Source: Robiginitomaculum sp. (GTDB lineage Bacteria; Pseudomonadota; Alphaproteobacteria; Caulobacterales; Maricaulaceae). Taken from it: a stretch of 10,257 nucleotides of DNA. Position 1 is the first letter of the stretch. Every line of letters starts with the position of its first letter. The stretch covers positions 28,230-38,486 of the forward strand of contig NVVU01000020.1 in assembly GCA_002733485.1 (NCBI GenBank), read 5' to 3'. This document shows positions 1 to 7,605 of this stretch, one piece after another. The translations under genes were made by a program, and so were the position numbers. The notes under the pieces were generated by a model. That model had not been told where the DNA came from and ran no database searches. It was given only the letters and a program-made list of their open reading frames with translations.

Positions 1-744
1 TTTCGCCAGGGCGTACAGCAATCCTCCATTGGCGCGGGGATCAGCGCGCTGGAGCGTGTCGGTCTGGTGCGCACGCTGGCCGAACCAAACCTGACCGCGA
101 TTACCGGCGAATCGGCAAACTTTCTGGCCGGCGGCGAGTTTCCCGTGCCCGTGGGCCGTGACCGCGATGGCAATATCACCGTTGAATACAAAAAGTTCGG
201 CGTTGGCCTGGGCTTTACGCCTCTGGTGATCAGCAAGGGGCGTATATCCTTAAAAATTTCGACCGAAGTTTCCGAGCTGACCACCCAAGGGGCCTTGCAG
301 TTAAGCAGCCAGCCGGTAACCGACGCCAACGGCAATGTCATCAGTACCGTCCCGGGTTTGATCCTGCCAGCATTGAAAGTACGTCGCGCCGAAACCACGG
401 TGGAACTGCCATCGGGCGGCTCCATGGTTATTGCCGGCCTCATACAGGAAAAAACCAAACAGGCGCTGGAGGGCGTTCCCGGGGCCAAGGATTTACCGAT
501 TCTGGGGGCGCTGTTTCGCTCGCGCGATTACCAGAATGATGAAACCGAGCTGGTGATCATGGTCACCCCCTATCTGGTGGACCCGACCCACCCGGACGCA
601 CTGGCCACCCCGGCGGATGGATATTCCAGCGCTTCGGATCTTGGCACCATCCTGTTTGGTCGTTTGAACAAGGTATATCGCGCCCCCGGCACCAAGGCTG
701 ATGGCCGGCGCTGGAACGGACCCGTTGGCTATGTTCTGGAATAA
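1..744 (+). CDS. cpaC: CpaC/RcpA-type Tad pilus secretin, 3' part (5' end outside window)
   Basis: The reading frame is open from the first base, so this is the C-terminal 247 residues of a longer protein; the GTG at 67 is internal, not a start. The fragment is the secretin core domain, which forms the gated outer-membrane ring through which the Flp pilus leaves the cell. Visible marks are ALERVGLVRTLAEPNL at residues about 16-31, VELPSGGSMVIAGLI near residues 137-151, and the classic secretin signature VPGAKDLPILGALFRS at residues 159-174, followed by ETELVIMVTPYLVDP. The missing N-terminal part would hold the signal peptide and the BON/N-domains. The tail after the secretin domain (about 50 residues, with Tyr and Gly) is typical of CpaC. 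The next gene, cpaD, starts 13 bases downstream. Family assignment is firm because both the motif order and the gene neighbours agree. Confidence 0.95.
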   Translation, partial: FRQGVQQSSIGAGISALERVGLVRTLAEPNLTAITGESANFLAGGEFPVPVGRDRDGNITVEYKKFGVGLGFTPLVISKGRISLKISTEVSELTTQGALQLSSQPVTDANGNVISTVPGLILPALKVRRAETTVELPSGGSMVIAGLIQEKTKQALEGVPGAKDLPILGALFRSRDYQNDETELVIMVTPYLVDPTHPDALATPADGYSSASDLGTILFGRLNKVYRAPGTKADGRRWNGPVGYVLE

Positions 745-750
745 AGAGGA
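745..750 (+). promoter_or_regulatory. Ribosome binding site of cpaD
   Basis: AGAGGA lies 7 bases before the ATG at 758. This site decides the cpaD start: an in-frame ATG at 701 would add 19 residues that lie inside cpaC coding sequence and would push the lipoprotein signal peptide away from the N terminus. Confidence 0.6.
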
Positions 751-757
751 AGCACAG

Positions 758-1450
758 ATGCGACATTATCTAAGCAATCGCACCCTTAAAGCGCTTCTTG
801 GCGGGGCTCTCTTTTTGGGCCTTGGTGCCTGTGGTACCGCCCCCAAAACCCCCTGGGGCCTGCCCGGCGACCAGCACAAAATCACGGTCCAGCAAACCCA
901 GGAAAACCTGAGCCTGGCTCTGGCCCCCAATATGGCCGGTCTGACCGAAGCGCAAAAACGCAAATTACATGGCTATGCCGCTGCCTATCTGGATCATGGC
1001 TATGGTCCGCTGGCTATTTCCGCCCCTCAGGGTGCGGATACCAGCATTGTGGCCGGGCGGGCCATACAACAAACCCGGAAAATCCTGTTTGAGGCCGGTA
1101 TTGACTGGGCCGTAATTGCAAAAGGGCGTTATCAGGCCAGTGGTACCACCGGGTCACCTTTATTGCTTTCCTTCACCCGTTACGAGGCAAGGGCGCAGGG
1201 GTGTGATGGCCGCTGGCGCAATCTGGTCATCCATCCGGGGAACAACGAATCCGATAATTTTGGCTGTGCGCTGGCAACCAATACCGCCGCCATGATCGCC
1301 AACCCTTATGATCTGGTGCGCCCTCGCGCCACCGAGCCTGCCTCAACGGCGCGCCGCCAGACCGTCATGGACAAATATATCGCCGGTGAGGCCACCAGCG
1401 GTAAACGCACCGCCGATGAAAAAGGCACCGTCTCCAGTGCCGTTAATTAA
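758..1450 (+). CDS. cpaD: CpaD-family Tad pilus assembly lipoprotein
   Basis: This 230-residue protein is the outer-membrane-associated lipoprotein of the alphaproteobacterial Tad system, thought to help secretin assembly or stability. The N terminus carries Arg/Lys, a hydrophobic stretch at residues 10-24 and the lipobox LGAC with the lipidated Cys at 25, so it would be processed by signal peptidase II. The C-terminal half carries the CpaD hallmark NFGCALATNTAAMIANPYDL at residues 167-186, then a RP-rich linker, ARR and DKYIAG at 205-210. Two further cysteines (149 and 170) could form a periplasmic disulfide; that is inference. The start at 758 was chosen for its Shine-Dalgarno and because it places the signal peptide at the N terminus. 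It lies 13 bases after cpaC and 35 bases before cpaE, in the middle of the tad operon. Length is normal for the family. Confidence 0.92.
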   Translation: MRHYLSNRTLKALLGGALFLGLGACGTAPKTPWGLPGDQHKITVQQTQENLSLALAPNMAGLTEAQKRKLHGYAAAYLDHGYGPLAISAPQGADTSIVAGRAIQQTRKILFEAGIDWAVIAKGRYQASGTTGSPLLLSFTRYEARAQGCDGRWRNLVIHPGNNESDNFGCALATNTAAMIANPYDLVRPRATEPASTARRQTVMDKYIAGEATSGKRTADEKGTVSSAVN

Positions 1451-1485
1451 CACCAATACCCACAAGGAAAGAACCCCGTTTAACC

Positions 1486-2928
1486 ATGTCTGACGCTTAT
1501 GACTTTGATGACGATTTTGACCCGACAGAACCTTTTGTTTTGCCTGAAGAACTGCGTCTGGATGAGACTGCGGATGCAGTGGGTGCGGCGAATAACGATG
1601 AATTGACACCGGGCTTTCCTCCACCACCGGCGATGGTTGCCGATGAGTTGCCAGCCTTTGGATATGCCGATGCAACAACGGTTGAAGAACCGATGATCGT
1701 GGAAGATCCTGCCCCTGCCGGCGCGATTAACGGCGTTGACCAGCCGGTACCACAAATTTCAATCCGGGCCTTTTGCGAACGGCCCGATACCGTTGCCATG
1801 ATCGGCAGCGCCGCTCTGGACCGGCGTCTGGCCCGGGCTCATGTACAGGCCAGCCTTGGTGGCCTGCCCGAAGCCATTGAGCATTATCACGACGAAAACA
1901 CCCCCAATCTGATTTTGATCGAATCGGGCATGCGCGGGGCCGCCCTTTTTGAACAACTCGAAGAACTGGCCAATGTTTGTGATGCCGGCACCAAAGTGAT
2001 CATAATCGGGGCCGCCAACGATGTGGGTCTGTATCGACAGCTGATCCGTCGCGGCATTAGCGATTATCTGGTGCCGCCCCTGACCTCCTTGCAACTGATC
2101 CACTCCATTGCTGATATTTATGTGGACCCGGACCAGCCTTTTGCCGGCAAGGTTACCGCGTTTATCGGGGCCAAAGGGGGCGTCGGAGCCTCTACATTGG
2201 CACATAATGTCGCCTGGCAGATCTCCGAAGGTGCCAAAGCCGGCACCATCATTATGGATCTGGATTTATCCTTTGGTACGGCAGGGCTGGATTTTAATCA
2301 GGAGAGCAATAGTAATATTGGCGATGCTCTGGCCGAACCGGGGCGCGTCGATGATGTTTTGCTGGAACGTCTCCTTACCAAATGCACTGAAAATCTTTCT
2401 ATTTTTACTGCCCCGGCCACGCTGGACAAGGAATGGGAGCTAGACCCCGCCGCCTATGAAACCGTGATCTCACAAGTGCGCGCCACCGTGCCCCATGTTA
2501 TTCTGGATCTGCCGCACATCTGGTCTCGCTGGGTAAAATCCACCCTGTTTGCCGCCGATGAAATTATTATTGTCGCCTCACCCGATCTGGCCAGCCTGCG
2601 CAACGCCAAAAACCTGTATGATCTGGCCAAGGCCAGTCGCAGCAATGATGAGCCACCAAAGATTGTCGTTAATCAGGTCGGCGTACCCAAACGCCCCGAA
2701 ATCCCGATCAAGGATTTTGCCGATGCCCTGGGGGCGGAGCCGGTCCTGGTCTTGCCTTTTGAGCCACAGATTTTTGGCGAAGCGGCCAATAACGGACAGA
2801 TGATCCAGGAGGTCAAAGCCGACAGTAAAGCCGCCGAAGGCATGAGCCACCTTGCAGGCCTGCTCACCGGGCACCCTTGCGCCCCGCACAGGCGCAGTTT
2901 TTTGCAAAAAATACTGGGTCGGGGCTAG
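1486..2928 (+). CDS. cpaE: CpaE/TadZ pilus-positioning ATPase (receiver-like + MinD/ParA-like domains)
   Basis: This 480-residue cytoplasmic protein is the CpaE/TadZ component, which in known systems localises the Tad machinery, often to a pole. Residues 1 to about 90 are an acidic, proline- and alanine-rich tail, probably disordered. Residues about 100-215 resemble a response-regulator receiver, but the expected phospho-acceptor Asp is Glu146 (LILIES), the Thr/Ser after the fourth strand is Gly175 (KVIIIG) and the Lys is replaced by Pro197 (DYLVPPL), so it is probably not phosphorylated. Residues about 221-455 are the MinD/ParA-like ATPase: KGGVGAST at 230-237 (the lysine before Ser/Thr of the P-loop is Ala235), MDLDLSFGTAGLDFN after it, and the Walker B strand VILDLP with Asp341. 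The C terminus is short and basic. AAGGAAAG lies about 14 bases before the ATG. cpaF follows after 6 bases. Confidence 0.94.
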   Translation: MSDAYDFDDDFDPTEPFVLPEELRLDETADAVGAANNDELTPGFPPPPAMVADELPAFGYADATTVEEPMIVEDPAPAGAINGVDQPVPQISIRAFCERPDTVAMIGSAALDRRLARAHVQASLGGLPEAIEHYHDENTPNLILIESGMRGAALFEQLEELANVCDAGTKVIIIGAANDVGLYRQLIRRGISDYLVPPLTSLQLIHSIADIYVDPDQPFAGKVTAFIGAKGGVGASTLAHNVAWQISEGAKAGTIIMDLDLSFGTAGLDFNQESNSNIGDALAEPGRVDDVLLERLLTKCTENLSIFTAPATLDKEWELDPAAYETVISQVRATVPHVILDLPHIWSRWVKSTLFAADEIIIVASPDLASLRNAKNLYDLAKASRSNDEPPKIVVNQVGVPKRPEIPIKDFADALGAEPVLVLPFEPQIFGEAANNGQMIQEVKADSKAAEGMSHLAGLLTGHPCAPHRRSFLQKILGRG

Positions 2929-2934
2929 GATACC

Positions 2935-4398
2935 ATGTTTGGTAAACGCGCCGGGTCAAATTTTGCAGACCAGAAACAAAGTCCTCCTGTGGCCAGTCCT
3001 GAGGGTAGTCAATCTGCTCCAACGGCGAAAATTGCCCCCAAAGATGAAGCGCGCGCGCCGATCAAACGGGCCAAGATCAGTGAGCCGGTAAAGAAAAAAC
3101 CGGCCCCGGCTCCGGCGGCGAGATCCGAAGAATATTATGCCATCAAGACAATGATTTTTAATGCGCTGATCGACACCATCGATCTGGGGCAATTGGCACA
3201 ATTGGACCAAAACAGCGCCGCCGAAGAGATCCGCGATATTGTTTCCGAGATTATCTCCATCAAAAACGTGGTGATGTCGATTGCGGAACAGGAAAGCCTT
3301 CTGCAGGACATTTGCCATGATGTGCTGGGATATGGCCCGCTGGAACCTTTGCTGGCCCGCGATGACATTGCCGACATTATGGTCAACGGGGCCAATAACG
3401 TCTTTATCGAAGTCGCCGGCAAGGTTGAAAAAACCAATGTGCGCTTTCGTGATAATAGCCAGTTGATGAATATCTGCCAGCGTATTGTCAGCCAGGTTGG
3501 CCGCAGGGTGGACGAATCCAGCCCCATTTGTGATGCCCGCCTTGCCGACGGCTCGCGGGTCAATGTCATTGCGCCACCTTTGGCCCTGGATGGCCCGACC
3601 CTGACTATTCGAAAATTTAAAAAAGATAAGCTGACCATGCAGGACCTGGTCAAGTTTGGCTCGGTATCTCCCGCCGCCGCCCGGGTGCTGGGGGTGATCG
3701 GGGCCTGTCGCTGTAATGTTTTGATCTCCGGCGGTACCGGCTCGGGTAAAACTACGCTGCTGAACTGTATGACCGCCTATATTGATCCGGCAGAAAGGGT
3801 GGTTACCTGTGAAGATGCGGCGGAATTGCAATTGCAACAGCCCCATGTGGTGCGTCTGGAAACCCGCCCGGCCAATCTGGAAGGATCGGGCAAGGTCACC
3901 ATGACTGATCTGGTTAGAAACTGTCTGCGCATGCGCCCCGAACGCATTATTGTGGGCGAGGTGCGCGGGGCCGAAGCCTTTGATTTGTTACAAGCCATGA
4001 ACACCGGGCATGATGGCTCTATGGGTACGCTGCACGCCAACAGCCCGCGCGAGGCCCTCTCCCGGCTGGAAAGCATGATCACCATGGGTGGGTTCAGTCT
4101 GCCTTCTCGTACCATCCGCGAGATGATCGCCGGGTCCATTGATGTGGTTATTCAGGCCGCACGCCTGCGCGATGGTTCGCGACGCATTACCCACATTTCC
4201 GAAGTGCTGGGAATGGAAGGCGATGTGATCGTCACCCAGGATATTATTGTCTATGAAATCGATGGCGAGGATGAGAACGGTAAAATTGCTGGCGAACACC
4301 GCTCGACCGGCATTGCCCGGCCCGCCTTTTGGGACCGGGTACGCTATTATGGGTTGGAAAAAGAACTGGCCGAGGCTCTGGACGAGGCGGAGGTATAA
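2935..4398 (+). CDS. cpaF: CpaF/TadA-type secretion ATPase (Tad pilus motor)
   Basis: This 487-residue hexameric ATPase of the VirB11/GspE family powers assembly (and probably retraction) of the Flp pilus from the cytoplasmic face of the TadB/TadC platform. Residues 1 to about 65 are a low-complexity Lys/Pro/Ala-rich segment, followed by an N-terminal domain typical of CpaF. The catalytic core shows Walker A GGTGSGKT at 266-273, the acidic motif TCEDAAEL at 291-298, Walker B ending RIIVGEVRG with Glu342, and the His box GTLHANSPREALSRLE with His367. All key residues are present, so the enzyme looks intact and the length is normal. It starts 6 bases after the cpaE stop with only a weak GGA before the ATG, which suggests coupling to cpaE translation. 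Its stop codon TAA touches the ATG of tadB. Confidence 0.96.
   Translation: MFGKRAGSNFADQKQSPPVASPEGSQSAPTAKIAPKDEARAPIKRAKISEPVKKKPAPAPAARSEEYYAIKTMIFNALIDTIDLGQLAQLDQNSAAEEIRDIVSEIISIKNVVMSIAEQESLLQDICHDVLGYGPLEPLLARDDIADIMVNGANNVFIEVAGKVEKTNVRFRDNSQLMNICQRIVSQVGRRVDESSPICDARLADGSRVNVIAPPLALDGPTLTIRKFKKDKLTMQDLVKFGSVSPAAARVLGVIGACRCNVLISGGTGSGKTTLLNCMTAYIDPAERVVTCEDAAELQLQQPHVVRLETRPANLEGSGKVTMTDLVRNCLRMRPERIIVGEVRGAEAFDLLQAMNTGHDGSMGTLHANSPREALSRLESMITMGGFSLPSRTIREMIAGSIDVVIQAARLRDGSRRITHISEVLGMEGDVIVTQDIIVYEIDGEDENGKIAGEHRSTGIARPAFWDRVRYYGLEKELAEALDEAEV
4389..4394 (+). promoter_or_regulatory. Ribosome binding site of tadB inside the end of cpaF
   Basis: GGAGGT lies 4 bases before the tadB ATG and is embedded in the last codons of cpaF. 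With the TAAATG stop-start contact it points to translational coupling of motor ATPase and platform protein. Confidence 0.65.
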
Positions 4399-5391
4399 AT
4401 GGGCAACAGCGCCGTTTTTCTGATCGCCGCCCTCGCTTTTATCAGCGTTGCCGGGCTGGGCTGGGTTTTTGCCGGCAGCAATAACAGCCGGGCCAATTCC
4501 ATCCGCCTGCGATCCTTGAACCCCCGCGACCAGATGAAGCGTGGCAAGCGAAAAATTTCGGCCCTGGATCAGGCCAGCACGCGGCGCAAGCAATTACAGG
4601 AAACCTTAAAAGATCTGGACCAGCACCAGAAGGAACAGCGCAAGCGCACCTTCACCCTGAAATCGCGCATTCGCCAGGCCGGTTTTTCATTTTCTCCGGC
4701 CACCTTTTATGTGGCCTCCCTGGTGATTGGCACGATTGTTTTGTTGATTTTGTTTCTCACCGGGCAACCACCTATGACTGCGCTGGCTTTTGCCTTTGGG
4801 GCTGGGTTTGGTCTGCCCCGCTGGTTTTTAGGCTTTGTACGCAAGCGCCGGGTCAAGAAATTCAGCCTCGAATTTGCCAATGCCATAGACATTATTGTTC
4901 GCGGTATCAAATCCGGCCTGCCCCTGAATGAATGCCTGAAAATCATTGCCCGCGAGGCTCCGGCCCCGGTTGGACCAGAGTTTAAAAAATTGATCGAAGG
5001 TATGTCGGTCGGGGTGGAGCTGGGGCATGGTCTGGCAAAAATGTACGAGCGTATGCCTTTGTCGGAGTTAAACTTTTTCACCATTGTTTTGACCATTCAG
5101 CAAAAAACCGGCGGCAATCTTGCCGAAGCCCTGAGCAATCTTTCCACCGTGTTGCGGGCACGCAAAATGATGCGGGAAAAAATCGGTGCCCTGTCATCCG
5201 AAGCCAAAGCGTCATCCGGCATTATCGGCTCGCTGCCGCCTTTGGTCATGCTGATCGTTTATCTGACCACCCCAGCCTATATGAGTCTGATGTTTACTGA
5301 AGATTTTGGCCGCCTGATGCTGGCGGGAGCTGGCATCTGGATGGGGCTTGGGATTTTTGTCATGAGCCGCATGATCGCCTTTAATTTTTGA
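4399..5391 (+). CDS. tadB: TadB inner-membrane platform protein (type II secretion F domain)
   Basis: This 330-residue integral membrane protein is one of the two GspF-like platform subunits that sit under the Tad pilus and connect to the CpaF motor. Hydrophobic segments are visible at about 5-25, 102-121, 126-146 and, near the C terminus, 275-296 and 306-326. The soluble T2SSF domain spans about 158-270 and contains EFANAIDIIVRGIKSGLPLN at about 158-177 and QQKTGGNLAEALSNLS at 234-249, both typical of TadB. Residues 45-95 form a highly basic and Gln-rich cytoplasmic linker that may be helical or coiled coil. It abuts cpaF directly and is followed 12 bases later by tadC. In Caulobacter naming this is cpaG. 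The ATG is supported by a strong GGAGGT, and no other start fits as well. Confidence 0.94.
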   Translation: MGNSAVFLIAALAFISVAGLGWVFAGSNNSRANSIRLRSLNPRDQMKRGKRKISALDQASTRRKQLQETLKDLDQHQKEQRKRTFTLKSRIRQAGFSFSPATFYVASLVIGTIVLLILFLTGQPPMTALAFAFGAGFGLPRWFLGFVRKRRVKKFSLEFANAIDIIVRGIKSGLPLNECLKIIAREAPAPVGPEFKKLIEGMSVGVELGHGLAKMYERMPLSELNFFTIVLTIQQKTGGNLAEALSNLSTVLRARKMMREKIGALSSEAKASSGIIGSLPPLVMLIVYLTTPAYMSLMFTEDFGRLMLAGAGIWMGLGIFVMSRMIAFNF

Positions 5392-5392
5392 G

Positions 5393-5398
5393 GGAGGG
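5393..5398 (+). promoter_or_regulatory. Ribosome binding site of tadC
   Basis: GGAGGG lies 5 bases before the ATG at 5404, directly after the tadB TGA stop. It is among the strongest Shine-Dalgarno sequences in the window. Confidence 0.6.
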
Positions 5399-5403
5399 CC
5401 GTA

Positions 5404-6375
5404 ATGGACAAATTGATCAACACGCTGACCGATCCGCAAATGGCCGTTTCCATACTAGCGGCATTGGCCGTATTTACCACTGTAGTAACGCTGATTTCTC
5501 CACTTCTTGCCGGTAATAAATTTGCCGGAAGGTTGAAATCCGTGTCCAATCGCCGGGAACAATTGCGCAAGCTAAACCGTGCCGCACTGGAAAAAAAACA
5601 GGCCAATATTCGCGGTGAATCCAAGGGCTTCATTACCGATGTTGTTGGGGCGCTGAACCTGCAAAAACTTCTTGAAGACAGCGGCCTTCAAACCAAGCTT
5701 ATGCAGGCCGGCCTTCGTGGTCAGGGGCCGGTGATGACGTTTTATTTTCTGCGTATGATCATGCCGATCATACTTTTTGCATTGGGCGCACTTTACCTGT
5801 TTTTTCTCAATGATATGGGTAAACCACCGATTACGCGCCTTGCTATGGCGCTGGGCCTGGCTTTGGGCGGTTATTACGCGCCAGCGCTCTATCTTTCCAA
5901 TGTGGCGCAAAAACGCCGCGAATCTATTATGCGGGCCTTTCCGGATGCCCTGGATCTGCTCTTGATCTGCGTCGAGGCCGGCATGTCAATCGAGGCGGCC
6001 TTTCAGAAAGTCGCCGCCGAAATTGGCTCAAACTCCATAGAGCTGGCCGAGGAAATGTCCCTGACCACTGCAGAGTTGAGCTATCTGGGCGAACGGCGAC
6101 AGGCCTATGAAAACCTGGCCTTGCGCACCAATCACCCGGGGGTTAAAGCCGTAGCCACATCACTGATCCAGGCTGAGCGTTATGGTACACCATTGGGCGC
6201 ATCTTTACGCATAATGGCCAAGGAAAACCGTGACATGCGCATGGCGCAGGCTGAAAAAAAGGCCGCCGCCTTGCCAGCCAAACTGACGGTACCGATGATT
6301 ATATTCTTTTTACCCGTATTATTTGTGGTCATTCTTGGCCCGGCGATCATCCGTTTTCAGCATATGGGTCAATAG
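5404..6375 (+). CDS. tadC: TadC inner-membrane platform protein (type II secretion F domain)
   Basis: This 323-residue membrane protein is the second GspF-like platform subunit of the Tad machine, the partner of TadB. Hydrophobic segments are at about 12-35, 113-134, 145-163 and 295-316. The T2SSF domain at about 175-290 includes FPDALDLLLICVEAGMSIEA at 179-198, LGERRQAYENLALRT at 228-242 and the IQAERYGTPLGASLR motif at 255-269, all characteristic of TadC. Residues 45-75 are basic. Length and motif set are complete. It is the last recognisable tad gene in this cluster: many alphaproteobacterial loci continue with a TPR protein TadD, but here a non-coding junction and then a glycan gene follow. 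In Caulobacter naming this is cpaH. Confidence 0.94.
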   Translation: MDKLINTLTDPQMAVSILAALAVFTTVVTLISPLLAGNKFAGRLKSVSNRREQLRKLNRAALEKKQANIRGESKGFITDVVGALNLQKLLEDSGLQTKLMQAGLRGQGPVMTFYFLRMIMPIILFALGALYLFFLNDMGKPPITRLAMALGLALGGYYAPALYLSNVAQKRRESIMRAFPDALDLLLICVEAGMSIEAAFQKVAAEIGSNSIELAEEMSLTTAELSYLGERRQAYENLALRTNHPGVKAVATSLIQAERYGTPLGASLRIMAKENRDMRMAQAEKKAAALPAKLTVPMIIFFLPVLFVVILGPAIIRFQHMGQ

Positions 6376-6531
6376 CCTATTTCGTAAAAAAACTTTACAA
6401 GACGCAACGGATCGCTGTGGCAATGGCGTTTGAACCATGAATAGCATTTGAAACCGGATAATATTTCCGGCATCCTTTTGGCACAACACCTCACCGCGTG
6501 ACCTGTCTATGAAACTAAGGATCGTAACCGA
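6376..6531 (+). other. Intergenic junction between tadC and the glycosyltransferase gene
   Basis: This is the longest non-coding stretch in the window. It holds an A-run just after tadC, AT-rich patches around 6441-6466, and a 5-base inverted repeat CCGGA/TCCGG at 6454-6470 with a 7-base loop and no T-run. I see no intrinsic terminator and no well-spaced -35/-10 pair. A new promoter for the downstream gene is plausible from the gap length and AT content but is not shown by the sequence. Confidence 0.4.
6516..6521 (+). promoter_or_regulatory. Likely ribosome binding site of the glycosyltransferase gene
   Basis: TAAGGA lies 10 bases before the ATG at 6532. Spacing is slightly long, but no better candidate is nearby, and this ATG begins just before the first membrane helix. 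Confidence 0.45.
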
Positions 6532-7605
6532 ATGTCCTTGAATTTTCCCATTATCCTTGGCCTGATCCTGGGCACCATCATGGCCTTTCTGGTCACCAAT
6601 ATGGTGATGAAATGGCGGGTGCTGGATCACCCTAACGATCGCTCACTACACAGGGTTTCCACCCCCAAGGCCGGGGGGTTGGGGATCATGGCCGGTACTG
6701 TGGTTATGCTGGTTATTGCCGCGCTGGACCCGGGCCTGGGTGCATTGTCGCGCCCAATCATCGCGCTGATGGTTCTGGCGCTAACAACCGGTATGCTGGG
6801 GCTCTATGATGATCTACGCGATCTGCCGGCGAAACTTAAATTTTTGTTACTGGCGCTCTTGTCTCTTGGCGCGACCCTTTATCTGGGCCCGGTCACATCC
6901 TTCACTTTGGACCACGCACAGATCACCCTGCCGTTTTATCTGGCTCTTGCCGGAACCGCATTATGGATTTTTGTACTCAGTAATGCAGCCAATTTTATGG
7001 ATGGTGCCGATGGCCTGATCACCAGCAGCAGCATTATTGCCGCCGCTTTTTTGGCACTGTTGGCGATGGATGCGGGTAACAGCACCGCTGGGTTGATGGC
7101 GCTGGCCATACTGGTAGCGCTGATTGGGTTTTTACCCTTAAACCTGCCTTCCGCTCGTATTTTTCTGGGCGATACCGGGGCGCTCTTCATCGGGTTCTGG
7201 TTTGGTGCACTGGCGCTGTTATACATCCATAATGGGCCACCAGCGGCTGTCTATGCCGTGGTTCTGATATTCATGCCGTGGCTTTCAGATATCCTGCTCA
7301 CCCTGGCCTGGCGTCTGGCCCGCCGTCAGAACCTGATGCAGGCCCATAATGACCATTTGTATCAGCTTGCGCTGCGACGCGGCGCAAGCCATGCCAAAGT
7401 GACCATGGCAATGACGGCACAAACCATACTTTGCGGCACGTTGGCATGGGTTTTTCGCAGCTCGCCCACCAGCGAGTTGCTGGCCCTGACCGCTATGGCG
7501 GTATTGGCCATGATTATCCACTGGTGGGCGCGGGCATTGTGTGCCGCCAGCCAGTGTGATGCTAATCCAGCGTACGACGATAACGGGCCAGCGCCAGAGC
7601 ACTGA
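6532..7605 (+). CDS. WecA/MraY-family polyprenyl-phosphate sugar-1-phosphate transferase
   Basis: This 357-residue polytopic membrane protein belongs to glycosyltransferase family 4, enzymes that move a (usually N-acetyl-hexosamine) sugar phosphate from a UDP-sugar to undecaprenyl phosphate, the first step in O-antigen, exopolysaccharide or enterobacterial common antigen-like glycans. Family motifs run in the expected order: HPNDRSLHRVSTPKAGGLGI at 33-52, the Mg-binding pair Asp93-Asp94 in LGLYDDLRDLPAKLK, NAANFMDGADGL at 151-162, FLGDTGALFIGF at 211-222, and the cytoplasmic His motif AHNDHLYQLALRRG at 271-284. About ten hydrophobic segments are present. The HNDHLYQ form of the last motif looks closer to WecA/WbpL-type enzymes than to MraY, but the sugar cannot be decided from sequence. 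It is 156 bases after tadC on the same strand. Its last 44 bases overlap the convergent ABC permease gene. Confidence 0.88.
   Translation: MSLNFPIILGLILGTIMAFLVTNMVMKWRVLDHPNDRSLHRVSTPKAGGLGIMAGTVVMLVIAALDPGLGALSRPIIALMVLALTTGMLGLYDDLRDLPAKLKFLLLALLSLGATLYLGPVTSFTLDHAQITLPFYLALAGTALWIFVLSNAANFMDGADGLITSSSIIAAAFLALLAMDAGNSTAGLMALAILVALIGFLPLNLPSARIFLGDTGALFIGFWFGALALLYIHNGPPAAVYAVVLIFMPWLSDILLTLAWRLARRQNLMQAHNDHLYQLALRRGASHAKVTMAMTAQTILCGTLAWVFRSSPTSELLALTAMAVLAMIIHWWARALCAASQCDANPAYDDNGPAPEH

Noticed and set aside
701..757. Upstream in-frame ATG that would extend CpaD by 19 residues
   Set aside because: It overlaps the cpaC end and would bury the lipoprotein signal peptide; the ATG at 758 has a good ribosome site and places the lipobox correctly.
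2956..3846. Long open frame of 296 codons on the - strand opposite cpaF
   Set aside because: It lies wholly antisense to a conserved ATPase with all motifs intact; its translation is rich in His, Gln, Asn and Arg with no recognisable domain, as expected of a shadow frame.
6394..6422. TTTACA as a -35 box for a promoter ahead of the glycosyltransferase gene
   Set aside because: No acceptable -10 hexamer is found 16-18 bases downstream; the sequence there is GC-rich.
6454..6470. Inverted repeat CCGGA/TCCGG as a terminator after tadC
   Set aside because: The stem is only 5 base pairs with a 7-base AT loop and no run of T follows, so it is too weak to call.
6509..6541. Ten-codon open frame overlapping the start of the glycosyltransferase gene (possible leader peptide)
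   Set aside because: It has no ribosome site of its own, no regulatory codon run, and no attenuator-like hairpin follows; short frames like this occur by chance.
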